DNA of 64,000 nucleotides from Ktedonospora formicarum (GTDB taxonomy: Bacteria; Chloroflexota; Ktedonobacteria; Ktedonobacterales; Ktedonobacteraceae), in the NCBI RefSeq assembly GCF_016587355.1, contig NZ_BNJF01000009.1, positions 186,001-250,000 of the forward strand, read 5' to 3'. The position numbers were made by a program, and so were the translations under genes. This document shows positions 16,397-25,429 of the stretch, in pieces. Under the pieces are notes generated by a model. The model saw only the letters and a program-made list of their open reading frames with translations. It ran no database searches and was not told the origin of the DNA. Position 1 is the first letter of the stretch. The number at the start of each line of letters is the position of its first letter.

Positions 16397-17667
16397 TATG
16401 CGGGGTGGAGCATGTAACGACTTAGTTTGTGTGAACTGCGAGAACGCATGATATATCCTTGCTTTTGTAGAGAGGTGAGCAGGCGATGAAGGCATCCACA
16501 AGGGATCCCTGTGGCGCGCTGGAGAGTGATGAAGTCTGCCCCACGAGGTTTTGACCAGAGGGAGGTGAGCACAAGATGAGCGCGTCTTCCCATTGGGAAT
16601 CTCCTCCTGAGATGAATTCGCCCCCTTGTCTGTGCATAGAGAGCTTGAAAAGGCGCTTGTGGCGAAACAGCACTGCTGGAAGGTGCCGATGATCTGTCGG
16701 CACGGCTGGCAAGCGCTTGCAGGAGCATGCTTCCTACGGCGAGTGCGGCTCCAAGATAGGCCAAAGGTGGGAAGCGTTCATGGACAAAGAAAAATGCCAC
16801 AATTGCCCCTGCGATTGGCTCTATAGTAGAAAGAAATGTGAGCGTTACTCCATTGACATAGCGCCTCATGACGATCATGGTTGCCATGGGGGCAAGCGTG
16901 GTGATCAGGCTGATATAAGTAAAGGCGAACAGATCGGAAGGGTAGGCGAACTGGAGTGATTGCCAGTCTCCAAAGAGCAGCGCGTACAGGAGCATTTCCC
17001 CAGCCATTGTCAGGCATTGAATGCCTAATATCGCTTGCCGCGAGAGAGGTTGCCTGTCTGGAGATGGTAGGCACCACTTTTCGAGGAGAAATGAGCAGCC
17101 TGTGAGCAGGAGTCCTCCAAGGAAGGCAAGCAGGTCTCCTTGCCAGTGCATCTCTGAGATAGAGAGTAGGAGTAGGATGCCTGCTATCGAAAAGAGGCAG
17201 GCGAACCAGGTCAGGCGCTGCACACGTTGGCGAAACACCAGCCATGAGACAAGCACCACAAGGATACCATTCATACATGAAAACATGGCGGTTTCTGTGA
17301 TACTGGTGGAAGCCATAGCTAGCGTCAGGCAGAGAAGTCCGACGCCCATACAACTGCCAAGTGCAATGCCATGCAGGATAACTGCGCGGGTTATGTGGTG
17401 CCGAGACCAGAGGAGCAAGACTATGGCAGGAGGTACAAGCCAGCCCATTTGGATAGCAACAAAGATAGCACTATCCATCCGATCAAGCACCGGTTTGGCA
17501 ATGGGGAAAAAGGAAGCTGAGAGCAGGCTCATGCAGAGGAATGCACTATAGCCCCAGAGGCGCATGTGTCTGCGCGACCAACCTGTAAACCAGCGAGGGT
17601 GTGCTGGTTGCCTTTGTGGAGGGGCGAAGCCAGAGAGCATGGTGACGGGAATTTTGGTGACATACAT
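16390..17667 (-). CDS. EamA/DMT transporter with C-terminal winged helix
   Basis: A 425-residue protein. Residues ~35-325 hold about ten transmembrane helices in two EamA repeats typical of drug/metabolite exporters (for example GIALGSCMGVGLLCLTLAMA and FLSTIEPIAGAIVAFFFVHE, the family's EP motif). After a Ser-rich linker the last ~85 residues form a soluble domain (HLVLTSLWSKPRGADFITLQ, then LHRLLTSLQKQGYIMR) that reads as a winged helix. Transporter/DNA-binding fusions are uncommon; the tail may sense or control its own gene. Start 17667 has an AGG-type site upstream. The substrate is unknown. Confidence 0.75.
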   Translation of the reverse strand: MYVTKIPVTMLSGFAPPQRQPAHPRWFTGWSRRHMRLWGYSAFLCMSLLSASFFPIAKPVLDRMDSAIFVAIQMGWLVPPAIVLLLWSRHHITRAVILHGIALGSCMGVGLLCLTLAMASTSITETAMFSCMNGILVVLVSWLVFRQRVQRLTWFACLFSIAGILLLLSISEMHWQGDLLAFLGGLLLTGCSFLLEKWCLPSPDRQPLSRQAILGIQCLTMAGEMLLYALLFGDWQSLQFAYPSDLFAFTYISLITTLAPMATMIVMRRYVNGVTLTFLSTIEPIAGAIVAFFFVHERFPPLAYLGAALAVGSMLLQALASRADRSSAPSSSAVSPQAPFQALYAQTRGRIHLRRRFPMGRRAHLVLTSLWSKPRGADFITLQRATGIPCGCLHRLLTSLQKQGYIMRSRSSHKLSRYMLHPAYR

Positions 17668-17774
17668 TGAGCATACCTGCCTTCTTTTTCTGCAATCCTA
17701 TGACGTCAGCAAGCAGCCAAACGAATGTGTTGGCATGAGACAACCTCCGCGCTGACCTGCTTTGCGTCTGATCC

Positions 17775-18925
17775 TTACCTGGATGCTAGCTTCAAGCGTT
17801 GCCTGCGAAATTTATTTAACTCTTCTTTCGTCGGTGGATGTGGGCGCACATGAAAGCGTTCTTGAAGCCTTGCTATGTTATGTGGGACTGAAGCGAGGAT
17901 TGTTGAGGCGTGCATAGCGGCATTATGCTGGGCTGGCGGATGCAGTTCTTGCGATTGTTGTTGCAGGTGGAGTTGAGGGGCTAATAAGAGAGGATGATTG
18001 TGGGTTACCTGCTCATTGATGGCCGCACAGATCGTATCGCGTGCAGCTTCCCACGCTCTATCTTGCTGCCGCGCCTGCACAAAGGCATGGCAAGCCTGCA
18101 CAAAGGCCTCAAAGAGGACTCTCCCGTATGTCTGATCTAGCCCCCAGTCCAGGCGACCGAGTATGCCCAGTCCAAAGGTGGCATCAGTGCGCTCGAAGGC
18201 GGTGGTTGAGGTTGCATTGGACTGTGCACAGGGATGTAAACCCGGTGCCACAGTCTCTATTGCTTGATGGGGCATAAAGGACAACCTCCACGGCTCTGGT
18301 TCGCCCTCCTGTGCCCGTACGGCTGGTTGAAGATAGGAGGCGAGGCGGCTTTGACTGCGGACACGGATCATATGGCGTTCCCAGTTCTCAAGTGGAGTGG
18401 GTTCTGGGGCGATACGCTGGCTGGCACCTCTTGTATCATTCCACCCAGAGCCACATTCCATTTTTCCGCTCCATCGGCGATGGCAAGAATGGGCATGCCA
18501 ATGAAGGTTGCCAGTTGCATGAGCGCCATCTCCCAGGTGAGGGACCAGATCTGCGGTCCTGGACGGCTTTCACGTTGATGCCAGTGGATAGACCAGTGCG
18601 CTCCTTGAGTGCTGGCAGGCAGAAGCAAGCCATCCATGGACTGCACAAGCGGCCAGAGTGAGTGATACATGTGCTTATGAGGTGGAAACGGCCAGAGCGG
18701 AATGAGGAAGACCCTGCCTCCCATACGCTCAATTGCCCATGCACCAACGGCATCTGCAAGCATAAGGGGACCTTGAGCGGTTTGCTGAATCGGGATCGGA
18801 ATACCAATAATAGGTTGATAGGCCCTGGAGAAATGTTCCTGTTCCACGCCTTGTTTTATCTTCGATACTGTGTTGCCTGGCATGAGGTTTTGAGACAGAA
18901 ACAGGTCGCGTGCAAATGTACGCAT
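17775..18925 (-). pseudogene. Class I glutamine amidotransferase-like (peptidase C26) gene, frameshifted and missing its nucleophile
   Basis: Two overlapping frames make one protein. The first (start ATG 18925, AAGGAA nine bases upstream, ends 18368) reads PIIGIPIPIQQ...MDGLLLPAS...MPILAIADGAEKWNVALGGM, matching the C26/gamma-glutamyl-hydrolase fold. The catalytic nucleophile motif GICRG is AIADG here, so the Cys is gone. The second frame (18461-17775) continues RSQSRLASYLQ, SFMPHQAIETVAPGL, LGILGRLDW, where the usual QWHPE His/Glu pair is also lost. The frames switch around 18,400-18,460. Either a pseudogene or a catalytically dead binding protein interrupted by a sequencing indel. Confidence 0.6.
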
Positions 18926-18950
18926 CAAGGTGATTTTCCTTTCTGCTTGT

Positions 18951-20368
18951 TTACTGGTGAATGCGCCAGAGCATGACGCGTGTTCCCACGGCTTCGGCAA
19001 GCACCTGACCCGATGGGGACCACGCAAGTGCTGTGAGTCCCTCTTGCTGCTTTTGTATCAGGAGTGGAGTTTTCTTTGGTATCGACCAGATGATGAGGTG
19101 TCTATCCTCTCCTCCCGACGCAAGGAGCGTGCCATCAGGTGAGAACGCAAGCGCCTGTACTGGATGTGTGTGCCCTTGCAGGCGTATTGGTGTATCGACA
19201 CAATGCATCCCGAAGGCATCTTGCACCTGGCGTATGCAGGTGCGTCCATCACTCCACAGATGAATGAGGCCATCGTCACTTCCCGTTGCAAGGGCGCCTC
19301 CAGACGAGAAAGCGACCGCTCTGAGGGTTTGCTGTGTATCAAAGTAATACCCATGGATCTCTTGTCCACTCGTCGCATTCCAGACCCGAGCGACCCCACC
19401 CTGCGATGCGGTCACGACTGTGCCTTGTAATGTTGTGAGTGCTTCAATTGCTGCGGTATGCCGCCGAAAGGTTCTTTCTGGTTGATGAGATTGCCCATTC
19501 CAGACAATCGCTTTCTTATCTGCCCCGGCGGATACGGCATGCAAGAGCCCAGATGGCCCCTGGACCCATCCAAGCGCAGTCACCACATCCGTATGGTGCT
19601 CAGTATTCCTGGCGAGTTGCGTGCCTGTATGCGCGTCAAAGAAGGTAACTGTCGTGCCGGCTCCTGCTACAAGCTGAAGGCCATTGGGCGACCAGGCAAG
19701 GGCGCGTACATGTGCATCAAGCATATGGGTGCGCAGGAGCGTGCCATCCAGTTGCCAGACCAGCGTGAGGTGATCATTGCCTCCGCTGGCGAGCATCTGC
19801 TCATCAGGAGACCAGGTGAGCGCTTTAACAGTCTGTTGATGCTGGGTGAAGATAGCCTGGGCGGAAATGCCAAAGGGGGCTGGTGTTAACTGCTTGTGAG
19901 TTGGAAGGCTGACCTTTTGCGTTAGGAGGCGTTGGGCAAAGGCGGTTGTTACCCCGAACCCAGCCCAAACAGGCTCATGCCTGCAAGCATACAACTCCTG
20001 ATGATTAGTCGTCGCGAAATCCGCAAGGTGGAGTCTGCTTGAGGTGTGGAATGGTGCTGGTCAAACGTGGTAGCTGGCATCTCTTCTGTGTGATAGGTCT
20101 CAGGTTCCAGGACGAAATGGCTCCCAGAAGGAAACTCGACATCGGCAAAGCGGCCTGACGGCAGCAGGAGGCCTTTTCGCGAGACGCACCGCAAGTGGTA
20201 TGTGATTGGAGTTCCGAAAGAATCAACCAGAGGATAGTGTAAGTGTGCTGCCAGTGTCATTACCCATGGCCCAACTGGTGTCTGATCATCAACATGGACA
20301 CGTACCCGAGTGGGAAGCCTCTTTCTGTAGCGAGAGGCTTGCTCAATGACGAGTTGTCGTCGACCCAT
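18951..20368 (-). pseudogene. Ubiquitin-like / TM / WD40 protein, split by one frameshift
   Basis: ATG 20368 has a strong GAGGTG site. The first frame has a beta-grasp-like domain (RVRVHVDDQTP...PITYHLRC...FADVEFPSGSHFVLEPE) like EsaB/YukD ubiquitin-like modules, a Ser/Thr linker and a membrane helix (RLIIRSCMLAGMSLFGLGSG), then stops at 19949. The second frame, open from 19994 to 18951, picks up exactly there (VTTAFAQRLLTQ) and has seven WD40 blades (VKALTWSPDEQMLASGGNDH, VQALAFSPDGTLLASGGEDR). One extra G in the GGGG run at 19952-19955 would restore a single ~470-residue protein. Likely a membrane-anchored scaffold. Confidence 0.7.
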
Positions 20369-20400
20369 AGTTTTCACCTCTAGTGGCGCTATTCTGCAAA

Positions 20401-20837
20401 AGGATGCACCATGATATTTTTCCGTTAAGTGCGAGTGTATCTGATGGGGAGTGGGAGCACCGGGGAGGGTAGGGAGAGGTTGGGGGAGGCTGGGCGCCAA
20501 AAACAGTCATACAATAGGTAAACGAGGGGCAAGCGGTAGTGAGGAAGACAAAGGAATGCATATGGAAAAGACGCAAGAGGTATGCCTTCACCCACACTCC
20601 ATCGATGCTGCTCTAAACTCGAAGCGAGATGATAATTGAAGAGGATGAAATAAAGAGCGGCTTTGTGTCTCTACTAGATAAGCATACTCTGAAGAGGTGG
20701 TGGTGATCAGGGCAGTGCAGTTTTATTGAAGCCGCGCCGCCCTAACAGAAGGATGGATCGACGATGTCTCAAACAAGCCTTCGCAAGAATGATTTCTACA
20801 GGAGACCCATTTCTGCAATCCTGTGACCAGAAAAGAT
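20401..20837. other. Intergenic stretch, no gene supported
   Basis: About 440 bases between the HNH gene and the ubiquitin-like/WD40 gene. G-rich around 20,460-20,500; no supported frame. It probably contains the promoter of the downstream minus-strand genes. Confidence 0.35.
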
Positions 20838-21365
20838 TTATGGGCGTTGAGTCACTTTCGTCTTCCACGCCAGGCTTGCCTTGATCTGCCTGGCACTCTG
20901 GCCATAAAAATGCCTGACATCGTCCTCAATCTCGGCATTGTAGGATGCCCAGAGGTTGAGATGACCCAGGAGCATATGATGATGCTTGCCTCTTGCCTGA
21001 CAAAGTGTGATCAGGTTGCTCGGATCAAGCTCCAGTTCTGGATGAAGGTGGAATGGTTTGATATGATGGACCTGGACTTTTTTGCCCTTATAGCCACAGG
21101 CTCTACAGGCAGGTTCTCGAAGCAGATGCTCATCCTGGACTCTGGCCCATTCACCACTTCGTTCCTTCCCATGTTTTTTTGCGATTCGTGCTCCATGGTC
21201 CCCTCTTTGTCTTCTTCTGGGCATGATGGCCTCGTGATGTCTCTTGCGACGGTGCCTGCGGCTTCGTCCAAATAGGGCCCAGGGCACAAAGAGCAGGATG
21301 AGGAAGAGAAGGACTCCGATGGCCACGATTTGTGGAGAGACAGGAGACATGAGAGAGAAAGGCAT
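20838..21365 (-). CDS. Membrane-anchored HNH endonuclease
   Basis: ATG 21365 (AAGGTG six bases upstream) gives 175 residues. One N-terminal transmembrane helix (IVAIGVLLFLILLFVPWALF) is followed by a strongly basic stretch and an HNH domain: CRACG, then QVHHIKPFHLHPELELDPSN (His-His active pair and DPSNLITLC), then HHHMLLGHLNLWASYN. The downstream CxxC of the zinc site is replaced by CQARG, so metal binding may be altered. HNH enzymes nick or cut DNA; anchoring at the membrane would suit action on incoming DNA, which is inference. Confidence 0.75.
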   Translation of the reverse strand: MPFSLMSPVSPQIVAIGVLLFLILLFVPWALFGRSRRHRRKRHHEAIMPRRRQRGDHGARIAKKHGKERSGEWARVQDEHLLREPACRACGYKGKKVQVHHIKPFHLHPELELDPSNLITLCQARGKHHHMLLGHLNLWASYNAEIEDDVRHFYGQSARQIKASLAWKTKVTQRP

Positions 21366-22069
21366 ATTTTTCACCTTTTCGTTGAAATAGGAGAGCTCTT
21401 CTCAAGCCTTATAGGCAACGTGACAATAATCTCTTCCTGCCTCGTTCGTGGGCCTTTAAACTATTGAGGTATCCCTGTAAAGCGGCCCTGTGTAGGCATA
21501 GAAGGCCTCCTGAAATCCATTGTTCTTGAGTATATCATAATTGGAGATCTGCTCGAAGTGCATGACATCGGCTATGAAGAAGATGAGTTAGGTTGAGTGG
21601 TCGATGTGTACTTGTACAGAAAGATCTGTCGGTGGTATCCAATCTTGTTCAGTTGCATTCTCTCTCCGGTTCTGCTTGATGATCTGGTCCATGAATGGCC
21701 TCTTCAGATGCGCCATGTATTATGGCGCATCTGAAGAGGCCATTCATGTAATTGAAGGACACCAATAAAGGCGATAATGGCACAGCCAATGGCGTAGCAA
21801 GGAATATCTTTCCAATTAAAGACCGAAACCGTAATAATTTTTACGATGGTATTCATCTGAAGATAATCATGACTGCCTCCTCTCTCCCTTTTGCCTCCCC
21901 TCACCGTGCCGTGATGCCAGCTTGCTCACACTCTCCATGATCTACACTGCAAAGCAATGCTGTCTCTTGCGAGTGGTAGAGACGATCTACTCTGCCAAAA
22001 ACAACCAGACAAGCAGGGTGTGAAATATGATCGATGCTCAAAGTAAGAAAACTTAGAGGAGATGAAAGG
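21366..22069. other. Intergenic stretch with a long perfect hairpin
   Basis: About 700 bases without a convincing gene. A 66-codon minus-strand frame at 21,704-21,904 has one hydrophobic segment but no usable ribosome binding site. The notable item is the 27-bp inverted repeat listed next. Confidence 0.35.
21690..21748. repeat. 27-bp perfect inverted repeat
   Basis: Bases 21690-21716 are the exact reverse complement of 21722-21748, with loop GTATT. There is no T run on either side. It could be a bidirectional terminator, a small structured RNA, or the palindromic scar of a mobile element. Confidence 0.7.
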
Positions 22070-22798
22070 ATGAGGACACTGCACGTTACGCGCTGGTCGC
22101 GCCTCTGGTATGGAGCTGGCGTACTACTCGTTTGCCTATTGGTTTCTTGTGTTGTGCTTCCTCTGGGGGTGACTTCAGTTCTGGCCGCGACCCATCAAGG
22201 AGCGCCCAAGCAGCAGCACATACAGCCACCTTGTCTGAAAAACGGATGTGATAACGTTGATCCTGCCGGTCGGTGTGATTCAGTTCGAGCGGACGGGATC
22301 TGTCTGGGAGCGTATCCTAAAGATGGCTCGTATGAGCCGACGTCTACCTCGTGTCAACAAAGCACTTTCTCTGGTGGACGTCTGGCTCTCCTGCACCCAA
22401 CGGCAGCAAACATTGGCCTGGCTCTTACGAACATCACTATTGATGGGAAGCCAGAGAGTGAGCGGCTCGCCATTGTGCATCTGCTCTATTCGGATGTGTG
22501 TGGGACAAACTGGGTGGATATTCTTCCGCTTGGTCGGTGTCTTCCTCATGGGAAGAGTGCGAGCCCATGCACATTCACCGGGTGGATGCAGCGCTCTCCC
22601 ACTGATCAGCGTGATGGTGATAGTACTCCAGTACCAACGCTGCCAATGAGTTCGCAGGGAACTACGCATAGCACCATGCTCTGGGCACCTGATGTTGGCG
22701 TGCGTGGGTGTGCCTCTGCGGTCTATCCAGATCCCATTGCTGGGGGCACGAACTTTGCGACCAGCCCTCTTGTCTGTGTGAAACAAGTAGGTTTCTAG
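22070..22798 (+). CDS. Secreted DUF2690-like protein
   Basis: A 242-residue protein started at ATG 22070 (GAGGAG eight bases upstream). It has an N-terminal signal peptide or anchor (WYGAGVLLVCLLVSCVVLPL, then SVLAATHQG). The mature part is Cys-rich (CLKNGCDNVDPAGRC; CQQ; DVCGTNW; CLPHG; CTFTG; CASAV; VCVKQ). The order CxNxCDNxDP...LALTN...IVHLLYSDVCGTNWVDI resembles DUF2690 proteins. Extracellular; function unknown. Confidence 0.6.
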   Translation: MRTLHVTRWSRLWYGAGVLLVCLLVSCVVLPLGVTSVLAATHQGAPKQQHIQPPCLKNGCDNVDPAGRCDSVRADGICLGAYPKDGSYEPTSTSCQQSTFSGGRLALLHPTAANIGLALTNITIDGKPESERLAIVHLLYSDVCGTNWVDILPLGRCLPHGKSASPCTFTGWMQRSPTDQRDGDSTPVPTLPMSSQGTTHSTMLWAPDVGVRGCASAVYPDPIAGGTNFATSPLVCVKQVGF

Positions 22799-23368
22799 CA
22801 CCTGGTGATAGGTCGATGTGACAATGATGAGGCATGCTTCTTGTGAGGTTGCTCTATAACTCACGAGAGTGGATAGAATATCCAGGGAGCATGTCTCATC
22901 ATAGAAAGCGTCTCACCTCTTATGTTTTGGATGTGCCTGGCGTGGTAGGAGTTCAGTATGTTGCTTGCGGTTCATTTAGGAGTCAGGAGAGATGTTTAGG
23001 CACAGCGTTTGCTGTCCGCTTGTTCTAGCTTAGATTTCAAAGCCTTTTAATGGAGGTATTTGAAGCAGTTTTGTTTTCAAATCGGCTATTTAAGCGGCTT
23101 TATAAGCTTTCAGCACTTTCCGACATTTGGATCAGAAAGTATCACTTTTATTTCGTTTCGTTTCTCCAGTTATCTTTTGTTATTTATCCTTCTTTTCCCG
23201 ACACATGATTTTGATATTTGGCAATTGGTACATAGCATTTATATGCAGTAGGTATAGGGTCCGAATCCTTAATCACCCATCTCAAGCAGTTTCAATGACT
23301 CTTCTGTAGCAAACAAAGTGCTATAGGAGGGCTTTTTCGTATGATTTTTCTTCTCCAAACCTACTGCC
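22799..23368. other. Low-GC intergenic stretch
   Basis: About 570 bases, clearly more A/T-rich than the neighbours from about 22,980 on. Several 60-codon frames are random-looking. It contains the first copy of a ~42-bp direct repeat near its end. Confidence 0.35.
23299..23340 (+). repeat. Direct repeat, copy 1
   Basis: CTCTTCTGTAGCAA, then CTATAGGAGGGCTTTTTCGT. A similar sequence lies at 23,972-24,012 in the same orientation, on the other side of the 186-residue membrane protein gene. Confidence 0.5.
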
Positions 23369-23929
23369 TTATCCCTGTGATTTTAGAGGTAGATGAGCCA
23401 TTGGCGACTCGATATGGTGATGAGCATGTATATCTTGTTGCCTGGCTTGATGGGTTAGATCTTTGCTAAGAAGGGCGTAAATGAGCAAACAAAGATGCAT
23501 GCCAAGAACGCTAACCCAATGTAGGAGCATAACTGGTTTAGAATGTGCCATTGCATAAGGGAACATCAAATCCGCCACAGGTCGAATTAATCCGAAAATA
23601 GGAAAACTCAAGAACAGGGCCTTTTGTAAGAGAGCCTCCCGTTTGTAGAGCCTGATCTTTTGGCTTTTCATGCGCAAAATGTTTCTGCCTGATGTATTTT
23701 TTCTTCCTTGCTTTCTGAGTTGCTGGTCTTGAGCTGATAGCTGTCGGATTATATAGATCATAAGAAGGATCATCGATATGAGGAGGCTAGCAAGTGTGAA
23801 CAGCTTAATTATTTTATCGAAGAAGTTGAGTTGTGGATGCTTTGTTAGATCAAGTAGGCCATAAAATATCTCATCAACTCCCAGTGCCACAAAGTTGATA
23901 CATGATATGAGAAGCAGTGCTTTGCGCAT
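23369..23929 (-). CDS. Four-helix membrane protein of unknown function
   Basis: A 186-residue protein with AAGGA eight bases before ATG. Four hydrophobic segments: LLLISCINFVALGV (N-terminal), LFTLASLLISMILLMIYII, ALFLSFPIFGLIRPVADLMF and VLGMHLCLLIYALL, with a basic loop of about 35 residues in the middle. The tail is His-rich (DIHAHHHIE). No family recognised. The gene is bracketed by two direct repeats, which may mark an insertion. Confidence 0.6.
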   Translation of the reverse strand: MRKALLLISCINFVALGVDEIFYGLLDLTKHPQLNFFDKIIKLFTLASLLISMILLMIYIIRQLSAQDQQLRKQGRKNTSGRNILRMKSQKIRLYKREALLQKALFLSFPIFGLIRPVADLMFPYAMAHSKPVMLLHWVSVLGMHLCLLIYALLSKDLTHQARQQDIHAHHHIESPMAHLPLKSQG

Positions 23930-24323
23930 AACAGGGTCCTTTAATAAATGTGTCTCGACTCAAATAAGTAGCTCTTCTGTAGCAAGTATAACACTATGGA
24001 GGGGCTTTTCGTGCGTTGTTGCGCAGAGTGAAGCTCTGGTTTGTTCTGAAGTCATAAATTCAGAGGCCTTTGGTCAGATGCCCTTCGTCGCCCATTTTGC
24101 GGTCTAAGAACAGGACATTGGCTTTGACGCCCTGGGCGTAGAAAATGACAGTTGGCAGGTGCAGGAGAGTGTGGACATCACAGGTCTTTGATTCCACCCA
24201 AGAAGGTTGCGGAACAAGAAAGAGAATTCATGTCTTTTGAGAGTCGGCTCGATGTCTTGGATACTTGTGTTTATTTTGAACTTTTCTGCATGAGATTATT
24301 AGCTGTTAGAAGTCAGAGGATAT
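23930..24323. other. Intergenic stretch with direct repeat copy 2
   Basis: About 390 bases with no supported gene. Bases 23,972-24,012 repeat the 23,299-23,340 sequence (CTCTTCTGTAGCAA...CTATGGAGGGGCTTTTCGT). Confidence 0.4.
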
Positions 24324-24566
24324 CTACTCGTTAAATGTCTGCTCTTGTTGCCAGATGAGTGGAGGCGTTCGAGTATACTCGATTAAATCGGCAGGCTCTA
24401 CACGTAATGCCCAAGCTAACTTATCCAGTGTCGATAAACCTATTTCGGAATTGGGGTCACGAAATAGCTTTCTAACTGTTTTGTAATCTACAGTTGAGAG
24501 CTTGGATAAGCGTGTCATACTGACGTTCTTTTCCTCTGCAATTTCTTTTATTCGTAGACGTATCAT
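24324..24566 (-). CDS. Small XRE/Cro-CI repressor
   Basis: An 80-residue helix-turn-helix protein of the Xre family: RIKEIAEEKNVSMTRLSKLS, then DYKTVRKLFRD and LSTLDKLAWALRVEPADLIE. The layout is that of single-domain Cro-like repressors. It is transcribed away from the truncated PLD-domain gene, with an operator-like inverted repeat between them, so it probably controls itself and that gene. Confidence 0.85.
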   Translation of the reverse strand: MIRLRIKEIAEEKNVSMTRLSKLSTVDYKTVRKLFRDPNSEIGLSTLDKLAWALRVEPADLIEYTRTPPLIWQQEQTFNE

Positions 24567-24615
24567 GCACCTGCTCTTAACACCTATTTTGAGCGAGTGT
24601 ATCAGATTTTAGGGG

Positions 24616-24670
24616 TTGACAATACTTGGGTATATGTACTACCATTAAGAACAGGTGTTTATAATGGTAG
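24616..24670. promoter_or_regulatory. Operator-like inverted repeat between divergent genes
   Basis: CTACCATTA (24,639-24,647) and TAATGGTAG (24,662-24,670) are exact complements 14 bases apart. A TTGACA hexamer lies at 24,616-24,621, though no good -10 box sits at standard spacing. Position suggests binding by the adjacent XRE protein. Confidence 0.45.
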
Positions 24671-24904
24671 GTATAAAACCAGGTACCTAATTCATTGTAA
24701 ATGAGGTATCTATCGTATGACCTAAGCTCAGTTTCAAGTGAACATTTTGGTTAGAGTACTGTATGGAATGAGTATTCAGGCCATGGTAGTGGCCCAAGCA
24801 ACAGCATATTTGTACAGAGGAACAAGCCTGGTTGGAGGGCCGCAAGTAAACTTTCCCATAGCTACGTTATGTAACGCGAAGGTAGAGAAGAAAGTACATG
24901 AAAT

Positions 24905-25303
24905 ATGCAATCGATACCTTTTGTGATTGATAACCAGCAATGCAGGATGGATGAGATATTGAACACTTTGCTCGCCCGGTCCCAAGGGAACTCACTCGAT
25001 ATTGCCACTGCCTATTTCAATATTGAGGGTTGGCAGCTGCTGGCAGATGGCATCAATAAGATGGAGAGTTTCCGGCTCTTACTTGGCGATGAACCAGAGG
25101 TGAGAGAGGTTACTGGCCTATGCAAAGTGCGCAATAAGCCAGACGAAGAGCTTATCGAAGAAATCCCAGATGTTGGCCTCAAAGAGCAGACCTTACATGT
25201 GATTGAAGATTTCATTGCCTTTTTGTGTCAGGATCATGTGGAACTGCGCATTTGCACAAAAGGCTTTTTCCATGCCAACTGCTATCTCTTCTATAGTGGT
25301 GGG
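24905..25303 (+). pseudogene. PLD-domain N terminus of a helicase-like protein, truncated by TnpB element
   Basis: The first ~130 residues (FVIDNQQCRMDEILNTLL, LDIATAYFNIEGWQLLADGI, FRLLLGDEPEV, FFHANCYLFYS) match the N-terminal phospholipase-D-like domain of large SNF2-type helicase/nuclease proteins. Coding similarity stops at CYLFYS, exactly where the left end of TnpB element copy 2 begins, so the element inserted in or just before the HKD motif (HAN in place of HxK). The helicase part is not found on the other side, implying a deletion. Confidence 0.65.
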
Positions 25304-25429
25304 GGGGATAATTCGTTTTCTATTATTGAGACATATAGAGACAAATAATGACATCTATCCGCCTCTTGCCAAAGCTGTGTTTTTCTGGTATCTTTGTTCT
25401 ACTTTCAACACCAGGAGGAAGGGCAACCG

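Noticed and set aside
21704..21904. Small minus-strand membrane peptide ending in the 27-bp hairpin
   Set aside because: The only plausible ribosome binding site leads to a five-codon frame, so translation is unsupported.
23060..23309. Plus-strand hydrophobic frames in the low-GC stretch
   Set aside because: Phe-rich runs come from A/T-rich DNA; no start signal.
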